DNA from: Massilia sp. CFBP 13721
GTDB lineage: Bacteria; Pseudomonadota; Gammaproteobacteria; Burkholderiales; Burkholderiaceae_D
Assembly (NCBI RefSeq): GCF_014842025.1
Contig: NZ_JACYUY010000038.1
Location: 1-47,628, forward strand
Reading direction: 5' to 3'
DNA length: 47,628 nt
Below the pieces are notes generated by a model. The model worked only from the letters and a program-made list of their open reading frames with translations, did no database searches and was not told the origin of the DNA. This document shows positions 27,981 through 35,601 of the stretch, in pieces; within the stretch, counting starts at the first letter, position 1, and every line of letters begins with the position of its first letter. Both the position numbers and the translations under genes were made by a program.

Positions 27981-28008
27981 TTGACTCTACGCCAAAACGC
28001 GTTAGACT
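27981..28008 (+). promoter_or_regulatory. Promoter-like element of the stomatin locus, twin of the nfeD element
   Basis: TTGACT (27981-27986), a 16-base spacer and TAGACT (28003-28008). It agrees with the element at 17841-17868 at 23 of 28 positions, and the match extends well beyond the two hexamers. It lies 140 bases upstream of the stomatin start codon. Confidence 0.6.
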
Positions 28009-28076
28009 CCCAATGTTGCTTGTTCAAAATATATAACCATTAAGAGCACATCTGATCTCATGCACCGGACCCATGT

Positions 28077-28112
28077 ACCCTCGTCGCCCTCGCCGGGCCG
28101 CGGGGGTTTTTT
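28077..28112 (+). terminator. Strong terminator-like leader hairpin before the stomatin gene
   Basis: From ACCC at 28077, 12 pairs (including wobbles) with a single C-C mismatch fold back onto CCGCGGGGGT, and six T residues follow (28107-28112). It ends 36 bases ahead of the start codon and about 60 bases after the predicted transcription start. It should therefore act either as a leader attenuator or as the end of a roughly 95-base RNA. No gene upstream on the plus strand needs it. Confidence 0.7.
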
Positions 28113-28148
28113 ATGCCAAGGTTTGTAACTCATCTATAAGGGATCCCC

Positions 28149-29069
28149 ATGGAATTTTCGTTCGAAATCGTCGCGCTGGTCATCTTCGTCATTGCGATCG
28201 TGTTCGTCTTCAAGACGATCAACGTGGTGCCGCAGCAGCACGCCTGGGTGGTCGAGCGCCTCGGCAAATACCACGCGACGCTGGCGCCGGGCTTGAACAT
28301 CGTGATCCCCTTCGTCGACCGCATCGCCTACAAGCACGTGCTCAAGGAAATCCCGCTCGACGTGCCGCCCCAGGTCTGCATCACCAGGGACAACACGCAA
28401 TTGCAGGTCGACGGCATCCTGTATTACCAGGTGACCGACGCGATGCGCGCCTCGTATGGCGCGTCGAACTATGTCCAGGCCATCACCCAACTGGCGCAGA
28501 CCACGCTGCGCTCGGTGATCGGCAAGATGGAACTCGATAAAACCTTCGAGGAGCGCGACCACATCAACACCACGATCGTCAACGCCATCGACGAGTCGGC
28601 CGCGAACTGGGGCGTGAAAGTGCTGCGCTACGAGATCAAGGACCTGACGCCGCCGGCCGAGATCCTGCACTCGATGCAGCGCCAGATCACCGCCGAACGC
28701 GAAAAGCGCGCGCTGATCGCCGCCTCGGAAGGCCGGCGCCAGGAACAGATCAACATCGCCAGCGGCGAACGCGAGGCGGCGATTGCCCGCTCCGAAGGCG
28801 AGCGCCAGGCCGCAATCAACCGCGCCCAGGGCGAGGCGAACGCCATCGTCGCCATCGCCGAAGCGAGCGCCACCGCGCTGCGCCAGGTGGGCGCGGCGAT
28901 CCGTGATCCGGGTGGCGAGGACGCGATGAACCTGCGCGTGGCCGAACACTACGTCGATGCCTTCGGCAAGCTGGCCAAGACGAATAATTCGATCATCGTG
29001 CCGGCCAACCTGGGCGAGATGAGCGGGCTGATCGCCAGCGCGCTGCATATCGTCAAGACGCAGAAATGA
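28149..29069 (+). CDS. SPFH/stomatin-family membrane protein (QmcA/paraslipin-like)
   Basis: The 306-residue protein has a single N-terminal membrane anchor (residues 5-22) and then the SPFH domain (VVPQQHAWVVERLGKYHATLAPGLNIVIPFVDRIAYKHVLKEIPLDVPPQ, TRDNTQLQVDGILYYQVTD). A long charged, alanine/glutamate-rich coiled coil follows (about 170-240, EREKRALIAASEGRRQEQINIASGEREAAIARSEGERQAAI). These proteins oligomerise into membrane-bound rings that organise microdomains and control proteases. An AAGGGA ribosome site precedes the ATG. Its usual partner nfeD is elsewhere in the window; instead it overlaps a dehydrogenase gene by four bases. Confidence 0.95.
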   Translation: MEFSFEIVALVIFVIAIVFVFKTINVVPQQHAWVVERLGKYHATLAPGLNIVIPFVDRIAYKHVLKEIPLDVPPQVCITRDNTQLQVDGILYYQVTDAMRASYGASNYVQAITQLAQTTLRSVIGKMELDKTFEERDHINTTIVNAIDESAANWGVKVLRYEIKDLTPPAEILHSMQRQITAEREKRALIAASEGRRQEQINIASGEREAAIARSEGERQAAINRAQGEANAIVAIAEASATALRQVGAAIRDPGGEDAMNLRVAEHYVDAFGKLAKTNNSIIVPANLGEMSGLIASALHIVKTQK

Positions 29070-29890
29070 ACGGGGCAGGTATACCGCGGGTCGTTGTCAT
29101 CACCGGCGCCTCCGACGGCATTGGCGCCGAGATGGCGCGCCAGCTGGCGGCAGCCGAAGGGGCGAACCTGGCGCTGGTGCTGGCGGCGCGCAATGCGGCC
29201 CAGCTCGATGCCGTAGCGGCCGAGTGCGCCGCCTTCGGCGCGCAGACCATGACGGTGCCGACCGACGTCGGCGTGCAGATCCAGTGCCGGCGGCTGGTGA
29301 TCGGCGCCGTCGAGCGCTTCGGGCATATCGACGTGCTGGTGAATAATGCGGGGCGCTCGGCGCATGCGCTGTTCGAGGAAGTCGAGGACCTCGGCTGGTA
29401 CGAGGAACTGATGCGGGTAAACCTGTGGGGAGCGGTCTGGTGCACGCAGGCGGCGCTGCCGCACCTGAAGCGCGCGCGCGGCAGCATCGTCGCCGTGTCG
29501 TCGCTGGCGGGGCTGGTGGGCGTGCCGGGGCGTACGGCTTACAGCGCCACCAAGTTCGCGATGACGGGATTTTTCGAGGCGCTGCGGGCGGAACTAAAAG
29601 GCGCGGGCGTGAGCGTGACCACGGCGTATCCGGGCGTAGTGGCGACGAAAATCCGCTACCGCGGCTTCAACGCGCAAGGGGAGACGGCGGGCGCCAGCGG
29701 CTTGAAGGAAGAGGGCGCGATGAGCGTGGAAGAGTGCGCGCGCCTGATCATCGATGGTATGAACGGGCGCAGGCGCGAGGTGGTGATGACGGCCAAGGGC
29801 AAGCTGGGTCGCTTGCTCAAGCTGTTGGCGCCGGGACTGGTCGAGAAGATTGCGCTAGCGGCGTTGAAGGATGAGGTCAAGCCGCATTGA
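29066..29890 (+). CDS. Short-chain dehydrogenase/reductase
   Basis: The 274-residue protein is a classical SDR oxidoreductase using NAD(P)H. It has the nucleotide-binding TGASDGIG (residues 13-20), NNAG at 93-96, an active serine near 145-146 (AVSSLAG), the catalytic pair Tyr159 and Lys163 (YSATK) and PGVVATKI after the active site. The extended C-terminus (GRLLKLLAPGLVEKIALAALKDE) is amphipathic and could touch the membrane. The start ATGA overlaps the stomatin stop, so the two proteins are made together. The substrate is unknown; lipid or fatty-acyl reduction near the membrane is a guess from context. Confidence 0.92.
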   Translation: MNGAGIPRVVVITGASDGIGAEMARQLAAAEGANLALVLAARNAAQLDAVAAECAAFGAQTMTVPTDVGVQIQCRRLVIGAVERFGHIDVLVNNAGRSAHALFEEVEDLGWYEELMRVNLWGAVWCTQAALPHLKRARGSIVAVSSLAGLVGVPGRTAYSATKFAMTGFFEALRAELKGAGVSVTTAYPGVVATKIRYRGFNAQGETAGASGLKEEGAMSVEECARLIIDGMNGRRREVVMTAKGKLGRLLKLLAPGLVEKIALAALKDEVKPH

Positions 29891-29937
29891 CAGCGGCAGC
29901 AAGGGCGGCTGTTCGAACCGCATCCGTTCCATAACGC

Positions 29938-30053
29938 GGCGGGCATGCCCGCCCTACGAACTTCGCTCCCGTTTTCGATTCGGCGGTGGCGGCACCGTAG
30001 GGTGGGCATGCCCACCGCATACGTGTTGGTGCGTGGGCATGGCGTTTCCCGTA
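29938..30053. repeat. Pair of intergenic hairpin repeats, copy B
   Basis: Two perfect 16-base palindromes lie here: GGCGGGCATGCCCGCC at 29938-29953, followed by CTACG, and GGTGGGCATGCCCACC at 30001-30016, preceded by CCGTAG. The units point in opposite directions with their CTACG/CGTAG flanks facing inward. They differ by a C-G to T-A change made on both arms, so pairing is kept. A further GTGGGCATGGC remnant lies near 30043-30052. Confidence 0.85.
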
Positions 30054-30074
30054 CCCCCGCACCCGTGCGTACCA

Positions 30075-32270
30075 TTAAAAATCAACCGACCCCGACACCG
30101 TCACCGTGCGCGGGCCGCCCGCGACCAGGTAGCCATAGCCGGGATACCCGCCCGCCGACGCCCAGTAATTCTTGTCTGTGACGTTGTCGATGCGGGCGCG
30201 CAGCGTCACGTCGCGTTCCATCAGGCGGGTCGACCAGGTCGCGCCGATGTCGAGGCGGCTCCAGGACGGCAGCTTTTGCAGGTTGGCGGCGTCGGCGAAC
30301 TGGGTGCTGGTGTGGAGGGCGCGCGCGTTCAGCGCCAGGCCGGGTACGCCAGGGACGTCCCAGTCGGCGCCGAGGTTCACCTGGATTTCCGGTACGCCGA
30401 TCGCCTCGCGGCCGTCGGTGGCGCCGTTGAAGGTGCGGCGCTGCTGGCTGTCGAGCAGGGTGGCGCCGCCCAGCAGGCGCAGGCCCTTGGCCGGCAGGCC
30501 GAACACGGACAGTTCCACGCCGCGGTTGCGCTGCTCGCCGAACAGGCCGAAGGTGTTGTTCGCCACATAGGCTTGCGGCTGCGCCGTCTGGAACAGCGCG
30601 ACGCCGGCGCCGAACTTGCCGCTGTCGACCTTGATGCCGACTTCCTTCTGGCGCGAGACATACGGTGCGAACACGGCGCCTTCGTTGGTCAGCGGGGCGC
30701 CGAAGCCGCCGCTGCTGGCGCGGGTGCCGCGCTGCAGCGCCTCGATGTAGTTCGCGTACAGCGACACGCCCTGCATCGGCTTGTAGACCAGGCCGGCGAC
30801 CGGGGTGTTGGCGGTCTCGTCGTAGTCCGGCGTAGGGGCGCCGGTGCCGTACAGGTAGCCGGCATCGCGGATGCGCTGGTGGCGCAGGCCGACGGTCAGC
30901 AGCACCTTGTCGTCAAGCAGGGACATGGTGTCGGCGATCGCCGCGCTCGACAGGATGCTGCGCTGCACGCGCAGCGGATTGTTCAAATCGCCGCCGGTGA
31001 AGAACTGATTCGACGGCGCCGCCGACGCCACCGGACGGTAGATGTTGGTGGCGAAGCCGGCGAAGTCGCTCATCGCATAGGCGTTGAGTTCTTCGCGGTA
31101 GAAGCCGGACACGGTGGCCGAGATGCCGTGCTTGACACTGCCGGTCTGCAGCTCGGTGCGCGCACCAAGTTCGCCGGTGCGGACGCGGTCGACGCGCACG
31201 TTGTCGAAGCGCGTCATGGTGGCGCTGCCGTCGACGCCGGTGACGGTGGCCGACGACAGGATATTCGCTTCGTTGCCCTTGCGCGCGCCGAGCGCGGCCC
31301 AGGCCACCGCGCCGCCCGGGAGGTCGACCTCGGCGCGCAGGGTGCCGAAGACGTCGCGCTCTTTCGACAGGGTCCAGGGCTGGGCCCAGTTGCTGTCGGC
31401 GTCCGGCGCTTCGATGATCGGCAGGCCGGCGGCAATGGTCACGCTCGGGCGCGCGTTGGTGAGCGCGTGGTTCTGGTAGCCGGCGTCGGCCGAGACACGG
31501 AAACCATTGCCGCGGTAGTCGGCGCCGATCGAGAACACCGACAGTTCGCGCTCTTCGCCTTCGATCGCGGTCTCGCCGTCGCGGCGCACGCCGTTGATGC
31601 GCAAGCCGACGCGGTTGTCGGGACCGAAGCGGCGCGCGACGTCGAAGGCGCCATAGGCCTGGCCGCCGCTCTCGACGCCCAGCGTGACCTGGTTCAGGTC
31701 CTTGTTCGGCGCGCGTTTGGGCAGCAGGTTGATCATGCCGCCGATGCCGCCGCCGCCCGGCGCCGCGCCGTTCACGAAGCTGTTGGCGCCCCGGAAGACC
31801 TCGACGCGCTCGAGCAGTTCGGAAGCGACGAACTGGCGCGGCAGCAGGCCGTACAAGCCGTTATAGGCCAGGTCGTCCGAGTTCACCGCAAAGCCGCGGA
31901 TCACGTACAGCTCCTGGTAGTTGCCGAAGCCGCGCGCGACGCGCACCGACGGGTCGTTCTGGACCACGTCGGCCACGCTGCGGGCTTGCTGGTCCTGGAT
32001 CAGCGCCTGGGTGTAGTTGGTGGTGTTGAAGGGCGCGTCCATGATGTCGACATTGCCCAGCAAGCCGAGGCGGCCGCCGCGTGCGACCTGGCCGCCGGCG
32101 TAGGCGCTCGGCAAGCCCTGGGCCGAGGCGTCGGCCGATGCGGTGACGACGACGGTCTGCATCGGGGTTTGCGGTGTCTCCGCGGCGGCAGTCTGGGCAG
32201 TGGCGTGGCCAGCTGCGAACACGAAGGCGCCAAAGGCGAGGGGAGTGAGGATGAAGCGAGGCTGGTTCAT
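30075..32270 (-). CDS. TonB-dependent siderophore receptor
   Basis: The 731-residue outer-membrane protein has a signal peptide (FILTPLAFGAFVFAAGHATA), a TonB-box-like TVVVTASAD and a plug domain (DVVQNDPSVRVARGFGNYQELYVIRGFAVNSDDLAYNGLYGL, ELLERVEVFRGANSFVNGAAPGGGGIGGMINLLPKRA). A 22-strand barrel follows, ending in VSGSVDF with the terminal phenylalanine needed for outer-membrane assembly. It takes up a ferric siderophore, probably one the cell does not make itself. It is divergent from a PepSY membrane protein, with two Fur-box-like sites between them, so iron repression is expected. Confidence 0.95.
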   Translation of the reverse strand: MNQPRFILTPLAFGAFVFAAGHATAQTAAAETPQTPMQTVVVTASADASAQGLPSAYAGGQVARGGRLGLLGNVDIMDAPFNTTNYTQALIQDQQARSVADVVQNDPSVRVARGFGNYQELYVIRGFAVNSDDLAYNGLYGLLPRQFVASELLERVEVFRGANSFVNGAAPGGGGIGGMINLLPKRAPNKDLNQVTLGVESGGQAYGAFDVARRFGPDNRVGLRINGVRRDGETAIEGEERELSVFSIGADYRGNGFRVSADAGYQNHALTNARPSVTIAAGLPIIEAPDADSNWAQPWTLSKERDVFGTLRAEVDLPGGAVAWAALGARKGNEANILSSATVTGVDGSATMTRFDNVRVDRVRTGELGARTELQTGSVKHGISATVSGFYREELNAYAMSDFAGFATNIYRPVASAAPSNQFFTGGDLNNPLRVQRSILSSAAIADTMSLLDDKVLLTVGLRHQRIRDAGYLYGTGAPTPDYDETANTPVAGLVYKPMQGVSLYANYIEALQRGTRASSGGFGAPLTNEGAVFAPYVSRQKEVGIKVDSGKFGAGVALFQTAQPQAYVANNTFGLFGEQRNRGVELSVFGLPAKGLRLLGGATLLDSQQRRTFNGATDGREAIGVPEIQVNLGADWDVPGVPGLALNARALHTSTQFADAANLQKLPSWSRLDIGATWSTRLMERDVTLRARIDNVTDKNYWASAGGYPGYGYLVAGGPRTVTVSGSVDF

Positions 32271-32284
32271 GGTTTCTTGTTAGA

Positions 32285-32299
32285 TGAGAATAGTTATCA
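32285..32299. promoter_or_regulatory. Fur box 1
   Basis: TGAGAATAGTTATCA matches the 7-1-7 Fur consensus TGATAATnATTATCA at 12 of 14 specified positions. It lies 15 bases upstream of the TonB-receptor start in an AT-rich pocket between the divergent iron genes. Confidence 0.75.
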
Positions 32300-32330
32300 T
32301 TATTATGCGCGCAAAGCTTGCGGCTGTAAA

Positions 32331-32345
32331 TGAGAACCATTATTA
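32331..32345. promoter_or_regulatory. Fur box 2
   Basis: TGAGAACCATTATTA matches the same 7-1-7 consensus at 11 of 14 positions. It sits 30 bases before the chosen PepSY start, which argues against the upstream in-frame ATG at 32330 that would fall on this operator. Confidence 0.6.
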
Positions 32346-32374
32346 TCTGTGCTCATCGTCGAACCTCAAGCCCC

Positions 32375-33556
32375 ATGTCATCGCACTCCCTACGCCGCTG
32401 GTCCTGGATCCACAAGTGGAGCAGCCTGGTCTGTACCGTCTTCATGCTGCTGCTGTGCCTGACCGGCCTGCCGCTGATCTATCACCATGAAATCGGCCAC
32501 CTGCTGGGCAACGATGTGGAAGCGCCCGCGCTCGCGCCAGAACTGGCCGCCAATCCGCCGCGCGCGAATCTGGACGACGTGATCGCCGCCGGCCGCGCCC
32601 TATATCCGAACAAGATCATGATGTACATGTCGCAGGAAAGCGACGAGCCCAGGATCTGGAACGTGACCCTGGGCGACCATCCGAACGACGAACACTACAA
32701 GCCGATCGCGGTCGATGCGCGCACGGCGAAAGTCATCACCGAGCCCGCCTTCGAAGGCGGCGCCTTCATGTCGACCATGTTCCGCCTGCACGTCGACCTG
32801 TTCGCCGGCCTGCCGGGTAAACTCTTCCTCGGCTTCATGGGGCTGCTGCTGATCGTGGCCATCGTCAGCGGGGTGGTGCTGTACGCGCCCTTCATGCGCA
32901 AGCAGGAATTCGGCACCGTGCGCCATGGCCGAACCAGCCGCCTGAAATGGCTCGACCTGCATAACCTGCTCGGCATCGTCACGCTGGTGTGGGCGCTGGT
33001 GGTGGGCGCGACCGGCATGGTCAACACCTGGGCCGACGTGCTGCTGAAGTACTGGCAGGCGACCGAGATCGCCGCCATGCTCGAACCGTACAAGGGCGCG
33101 GCGGCGCCGACCAAACTCGCCTCGATGGAGCAGGCCGTCAGGGCTGCCGAAGCCGCTTCGCCCGGCATGGCGGTGGGCTTCGTGGCCTTCCCGGGTACTC
33201 CCTTCGCCAGCCCGCATCACTACGGCGTCTACATGCGCGGAAACGAAGCGTTTTCGTCGCGCCTGTACAAGCCGGTGCTGATCGACGCGCAAACCGGCGC
33301 CATCACCGACCACCGCGACCTGCCGTGGTACCTGACGGCGCTGCTGATCTCGCAGCCGCTGCACTTCGGCGACTACGGCGGCGCCTGGATGAAGCTGCTG
33401 TGGGCGCTGCTCGACGTCGCGACCATCGTCGTGCTGGGCAGCGGTCTGTACCTGTGGGTGCAGCGCGGGCGCGCCGTCAAGCGGCATGCGCAGGCGGTCG
33501 CGCAGGCGCCGGCCATGGCCACGCCGGTGCTGGCGCGCTCGGGGGAGGGACGATGA
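32375..33556 (+). CDS. PepSY-associated membrane protein (iron-uptake linked)
   Basis: The 393-residue inner-membrane protein has the PepSY-associated TM arrangement. A first span follows LRRWSWIHKWSSLVCTVFMLLLCLTGLPLIYHHEI, a second is at LGFMGLLLIVAIVSGVVLYAPFMRK, a third is at DLHNLLGIVTLVWALVVGATGMVNTWAD, and the last is near LLWALLDVATIVVLGSGLYLWVQRG. Two PepSY-like periplasmic parts lie between them. Relatives next to siderophore receptors are proposed to reduce ferric iron or its carrier in the periplasm; this is not proven for this one. The start at MSSHSLRRW (32375) was chosen because the earlier ATG lies on a Fur box. Confidence 0.9.
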   Translation: MSSHSLRRWSWIHKWSSLVCTVFMLLLCLTGLPLIYHHEIGHLLGNDVEAPALAPELAANPPRANLDDVIAAGRALYPNKIMMYMSQESDEPRIWNVTLGDHPNDEHYKPIAVDARTAKVITEPAFEGGAFMSTMFRLHVDLFAGLPGKLFLGFMGLLLIVAIVSGVVLYAPFMRKQEFGTVRHGRTSRLKWLDLHNLLGIVTLVWALVVGATGMVNTWADVLLKYWQATEIAAMLEPYKGAAAPTKLASMEQAVRAAEAASPGMAVGFVAFPGTPFASPHHYGVYMRGNEAFSSRLYKPVLIDAQTGAITDHRDLPWYLTALLISQPLHFGDYGGAWMKLLWALLDVATIVVLGSGLYLWVQRGRAVKRHAQAVAQAPAMATPVLARSGEGR

Positions 33557-33738
33557 AAGGCGGCTTCATGCAGCTGTGGTGCATGCCGATCCTGCTCGGC
33601 ATATCGACCACCATCGGCCTGGTCAGCGCATTGCTGGGCGACGGGATCTGGGACATCGTGTCCGCTTTCACGCTTGGCGCGCCGGTGCTGGTGGGACTCT
33701 GGTACAGCCTGCGCGGCCCGATTCTTAAGAGGCGCTGA
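33553..33738 (+). CDS. 61-residue small membrane protein in the iron operon
   Basis: The product has two predicted membrane helices (about residues 7-27, MQLWCMPILLGISTTIGLVSALLG, and 32-51, WDIVSAFTLGAPVLVGLWYSL) and a basic end (RGPILKRR). It starts with ATGA on the stop of the PepSY gene, so it is translationally coupled. The same kind of small two-helix protein often follows PepSY genes near siderophore receptors. It is probably an accessory subunit; no motif shows a reaction. Confidence 0.8.
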   Translation: MKGGFMQLWCMPILLGISTTIGLVSALLGDGIWDIVSAFTLGAPVLVGLWYSLRGPILKRR

Positions 33739-33793
33739 AGCCTTCCCGGGTTGTCAAAGCCTTAAGCATTGCCAAAGGATCGCCCCGTATAAC

Positions 33794-33814
33794 GTGGTGG
33801 ATACCAACCACCAC
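33794..33814 (+). other. Hairpin in the leader of the signal peptidase gene
   Basis: GTGGTGG and CCACCAC form a perfect seven-base stem with a seven-base loop. It lies just after a TATAAC -10-like box (33788-33793) and 14 bases before the ATG. It lacks a T-run, so a leader structure or operator is more likely than a terminator. Confidence 0.4.
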
Positions 33815-33828
33815 ATCGGGAGACTGCA

Positions 33829-34500
33829 ATGAAGGGCTTCATCCGCGCCAACAAGGGTTTTATCGTATTCATGATGCTGTTCGGCGTGTTCCGCACGGCG
33901 GTGGCGGACTGGAACCCGATTCCCTCATCCTCGATGCGGCCCAACCTGCTCGAAGGCGACGTGGTTTTCGTCAACCGCCTGGCGTTCGACCTGAAACTGC
34001 CGCTCACCGACACCATCGTCACCCACACCGGCGAGCCGCAACGCGGCGACGTCGTCACCTTCAGTTCGCCCGTCGACGGCACGCGCCTGATCAAGCGCCT
34101 GGTCGCGCTGCCGGGCGACGTGGTCGAGATGCGCAACGAGATCCTCAGCATCAATGGCCGCCCGGCGCAGTACGACGCCGCGGAGCAGGTGATGGAGCCG
34201 GCCGGGCAGGGCCAGGTGCCGGCCTTGCGCCTCTCCGAACATGTAGACGGCCACGCGCGCCGCGTCCAGTTCATCCCGCAAGTGGACACGCCCGCCCGCA
34301 ACTTCGGCCCGGTGACGGTGCCGCCCGGCCATTACATGATGCTGGGAGATAACCGCGACAACAGCGCCGATTCGCGCTACATCGGTTTCGTGCCGCGCAA
34401 CTTGCTGATCGGCCGTGCCGAGCGCGTGCTGGTCTCGGCCGATATGTTGACGAATTACGCGCCGCGCTTCGAGCGCTTCGGCATGTCGCTGCGCGACTGA
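33829..34500 (+). CDS. lepB: Signal peptidase I paralogue
   Basis: The 223-residue membrane serine peptidase removes signal peptides at the outer face of the inner membrane. It has one N-terminal span (residues 9-26). The catalytic serine sits in PSSSMRPNL (Ser35) and the lysine base in TRLIKRLVALPGD (Lys89). The late-family box GDNRDNSADSRYIGFVPRNLLIGRA is also present. It is shorter than the housekeeping two-span LepB and is not next to lepA or rnc, so it is probably a second, specialised copy. With a PEP-CTERM protein elsewhere in the window, a dedicated export role is possible but unproven. Confidence 0.92.
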   Translation: MKGFIRANKGFIVFMMLFGVFRTAVADWNPIPSSSMRPNLLEGDVVFVNRLAFDLKLPLTDTIVTHTGEPQRGDVVTFSSPVDGTRLIKRLVALPGDVVEMRNEILSINGRPAQYDAAEQVMEPAGQGQVPALRLSEHVDGHARRVQFIPQVDTPARNFGPVTVPPGHYMMLGDNRDNSADSRYIGFVPRNLLIGRAERVLVSADMLTNYAPRFERFGMSLRD

Positions 34501-34554
34501 GCCACTTCTTCGAGCTAACACCAAGCCCGGTCGCGCACGCCGAGTGGCGCGATA

Positions 34555-34717
34555 CGTAGGGTGGACCGGGCGGCGAACCGCTCCGTCCACGGCCTTTCTC
34601 ATACATATCGGGATGCGCTCCGTAGCCCGGAGCGCGCACATACGGGCTTCCCCTGGCATGAAGAAGTGCAACGAAACTGCCGTGGACCGAGCGGTTCGCC
34701 GCCCGGTCCACCCTACG
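34555..34717. repeat. Long inverted-repeat element, copy C of the hairpin-repeat family
   Basis: Left arm 34555-34593 and right arm 34679-34717 are 39 bases each and complementary at 38 positions, with an 85-base middle. Each arm begins at the outside with CGTAGGGTGGACC and contains its own internal hairpin (GGACCGGGCGGCGAACCGCT folding on the CCGTCCAC side). It fills the gap between lepB and the next gene, together with non-coding flanks at 34501-34554 and 34718-34824. Confidence 0.9.
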
Positions 34718-34824
34718 ATGATCGACACTCAGCCTGTGTGGCCTGGCTCAGCGCTGGCAGAAAGTTCGCTCCAGGCTTCACTGAACGGCACTACAGCCAT
34801 CGGCCGGCGTTTCCGGTGATCGGT

Positions 34825-35244
34825 TCAGCGCTGCGCCAGCGTCGACGAGACGACGACGATTTGCGCCAGGCGCGGGTCGGGCACATAGCTCATCAGCATA
34901 TCCTCGCCCCATTCGCCGCGGTTGAATTCCATCGTCACGTTGCCGTCGCCGGACGCGAACTTATAGGGCGCGACCGCGAGCAGGCGGATCGGCTGTTCGC
35001 GGTCGATGGTCGCATCGATGTAGCGCGCTGCGGTGCGCACTCTCATGATCCAGCCGTTCGACATGGCATAGGTGCCGCCGATCACCTGGGCCTGGTCGGG
35101 CCGGACCCGGATCGTCTTGGCAGGCGCCGTCACTTGCACGGTCGAGATCGGCGCGGTGTCGCGCGGGTAGGGCAGTTCCTGGGCACTGGTGGTGCAGGCC
35201 AGCGCGAACAGGGATGCCGGAAGCAGCAGGGATAAAGGACGCAT
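34825..35244 (-). CDS. Exported protein of unknown function
   Basis: I do not recognise the family. The 139-residue product has a signal peptide (MRPLSLLLPASLFALACTTSAQ); the cysteine at position 17 is not in a good lipobox. The mature part is beta-rich and reads TVQVTAPAKTIRVRPDQAQVIGGTYAMSNGWIMRVRTAARYIDATIDREQP, then an acidic/aromatic stretch. A good AAGGAAC ribosome site precedes the ATG. It stands alone between a repeat and an efflux gene. Confidence 0.7.
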   Translation of the reverse strand: MRPLSLLLPASLFALACTTSAQELPYPRDTAPISTVQVTAPAKTIRVRPDQAQVIGGTYAMSNGWIMRVRTAARYIDATIDREQPIRLLAVAPYKFASGDGNVTMEFNRGEWGEDMLMSYVPDPRLAQIVVVSSTLAQR

Positions 35245-35559
35245 GATCGTTCCTTCGCAAAAGATTGGCGAACGTCGGGGCAGGCTTGAGCGTCAGGCCG
35301 GCCCGACCGGGTTCCGCGGTGCGGGCGATTGGGTGCGCACTGCGGATAACCTCAGTCTAGGAAAGCCCGTGCCGACCGCAAGGCCACGGGCAAGGGCATC
35401 ACAAAACTGTCTCGGTCCGCTCGAAACCAGATCGACGCGAAATGACACGCGATTGCCCGGGAACCGGTTTTTTTCGTATCGCACCATCGCATCATGGAAG
35501 CAAGCGGAATCGGGCAGGCGCCGACGTGAGTCGTGGAAACTCGGTACAATCGCTGCCCC

Positions 35560-35582
35560 GCGCGCTGCTTAGTGCAGCGCGC
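35560..35582 (+). other. Leader hairpin in the 357-base gap before the efflux gene
   Basis: GCGCGCTGC and GCAGCGCGC form a perfect nine-base stem with loop TTAGT, 19 bases before the start codon and just after a TACAAT -10-like box at 35545-35550. The rest of the gap (35245-35540) shows no gene; a CCGG-GAA-CCGG mini-hairpin followed by seven T residues at about 35458-35475 may be a weak terminator. Confidence 0.5.
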
Positions 35583-35601
35583 CTCGTCTTGAAAGCACCC
35601 G

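Noticed and set aside
28021..28148. Leader of the stomatin gene as a known riboswitch
   Set aside because: Only a promoter-like box and a terminator hairpin are visible; no conserved aptamer core of a known class is recognised.
29871..32333. 820-codon plus-strand frame across the TonB receptor
   Set aside because: Antisense of the receptor gene; composition is typical of shadow frames and it starts inside the repeat region.
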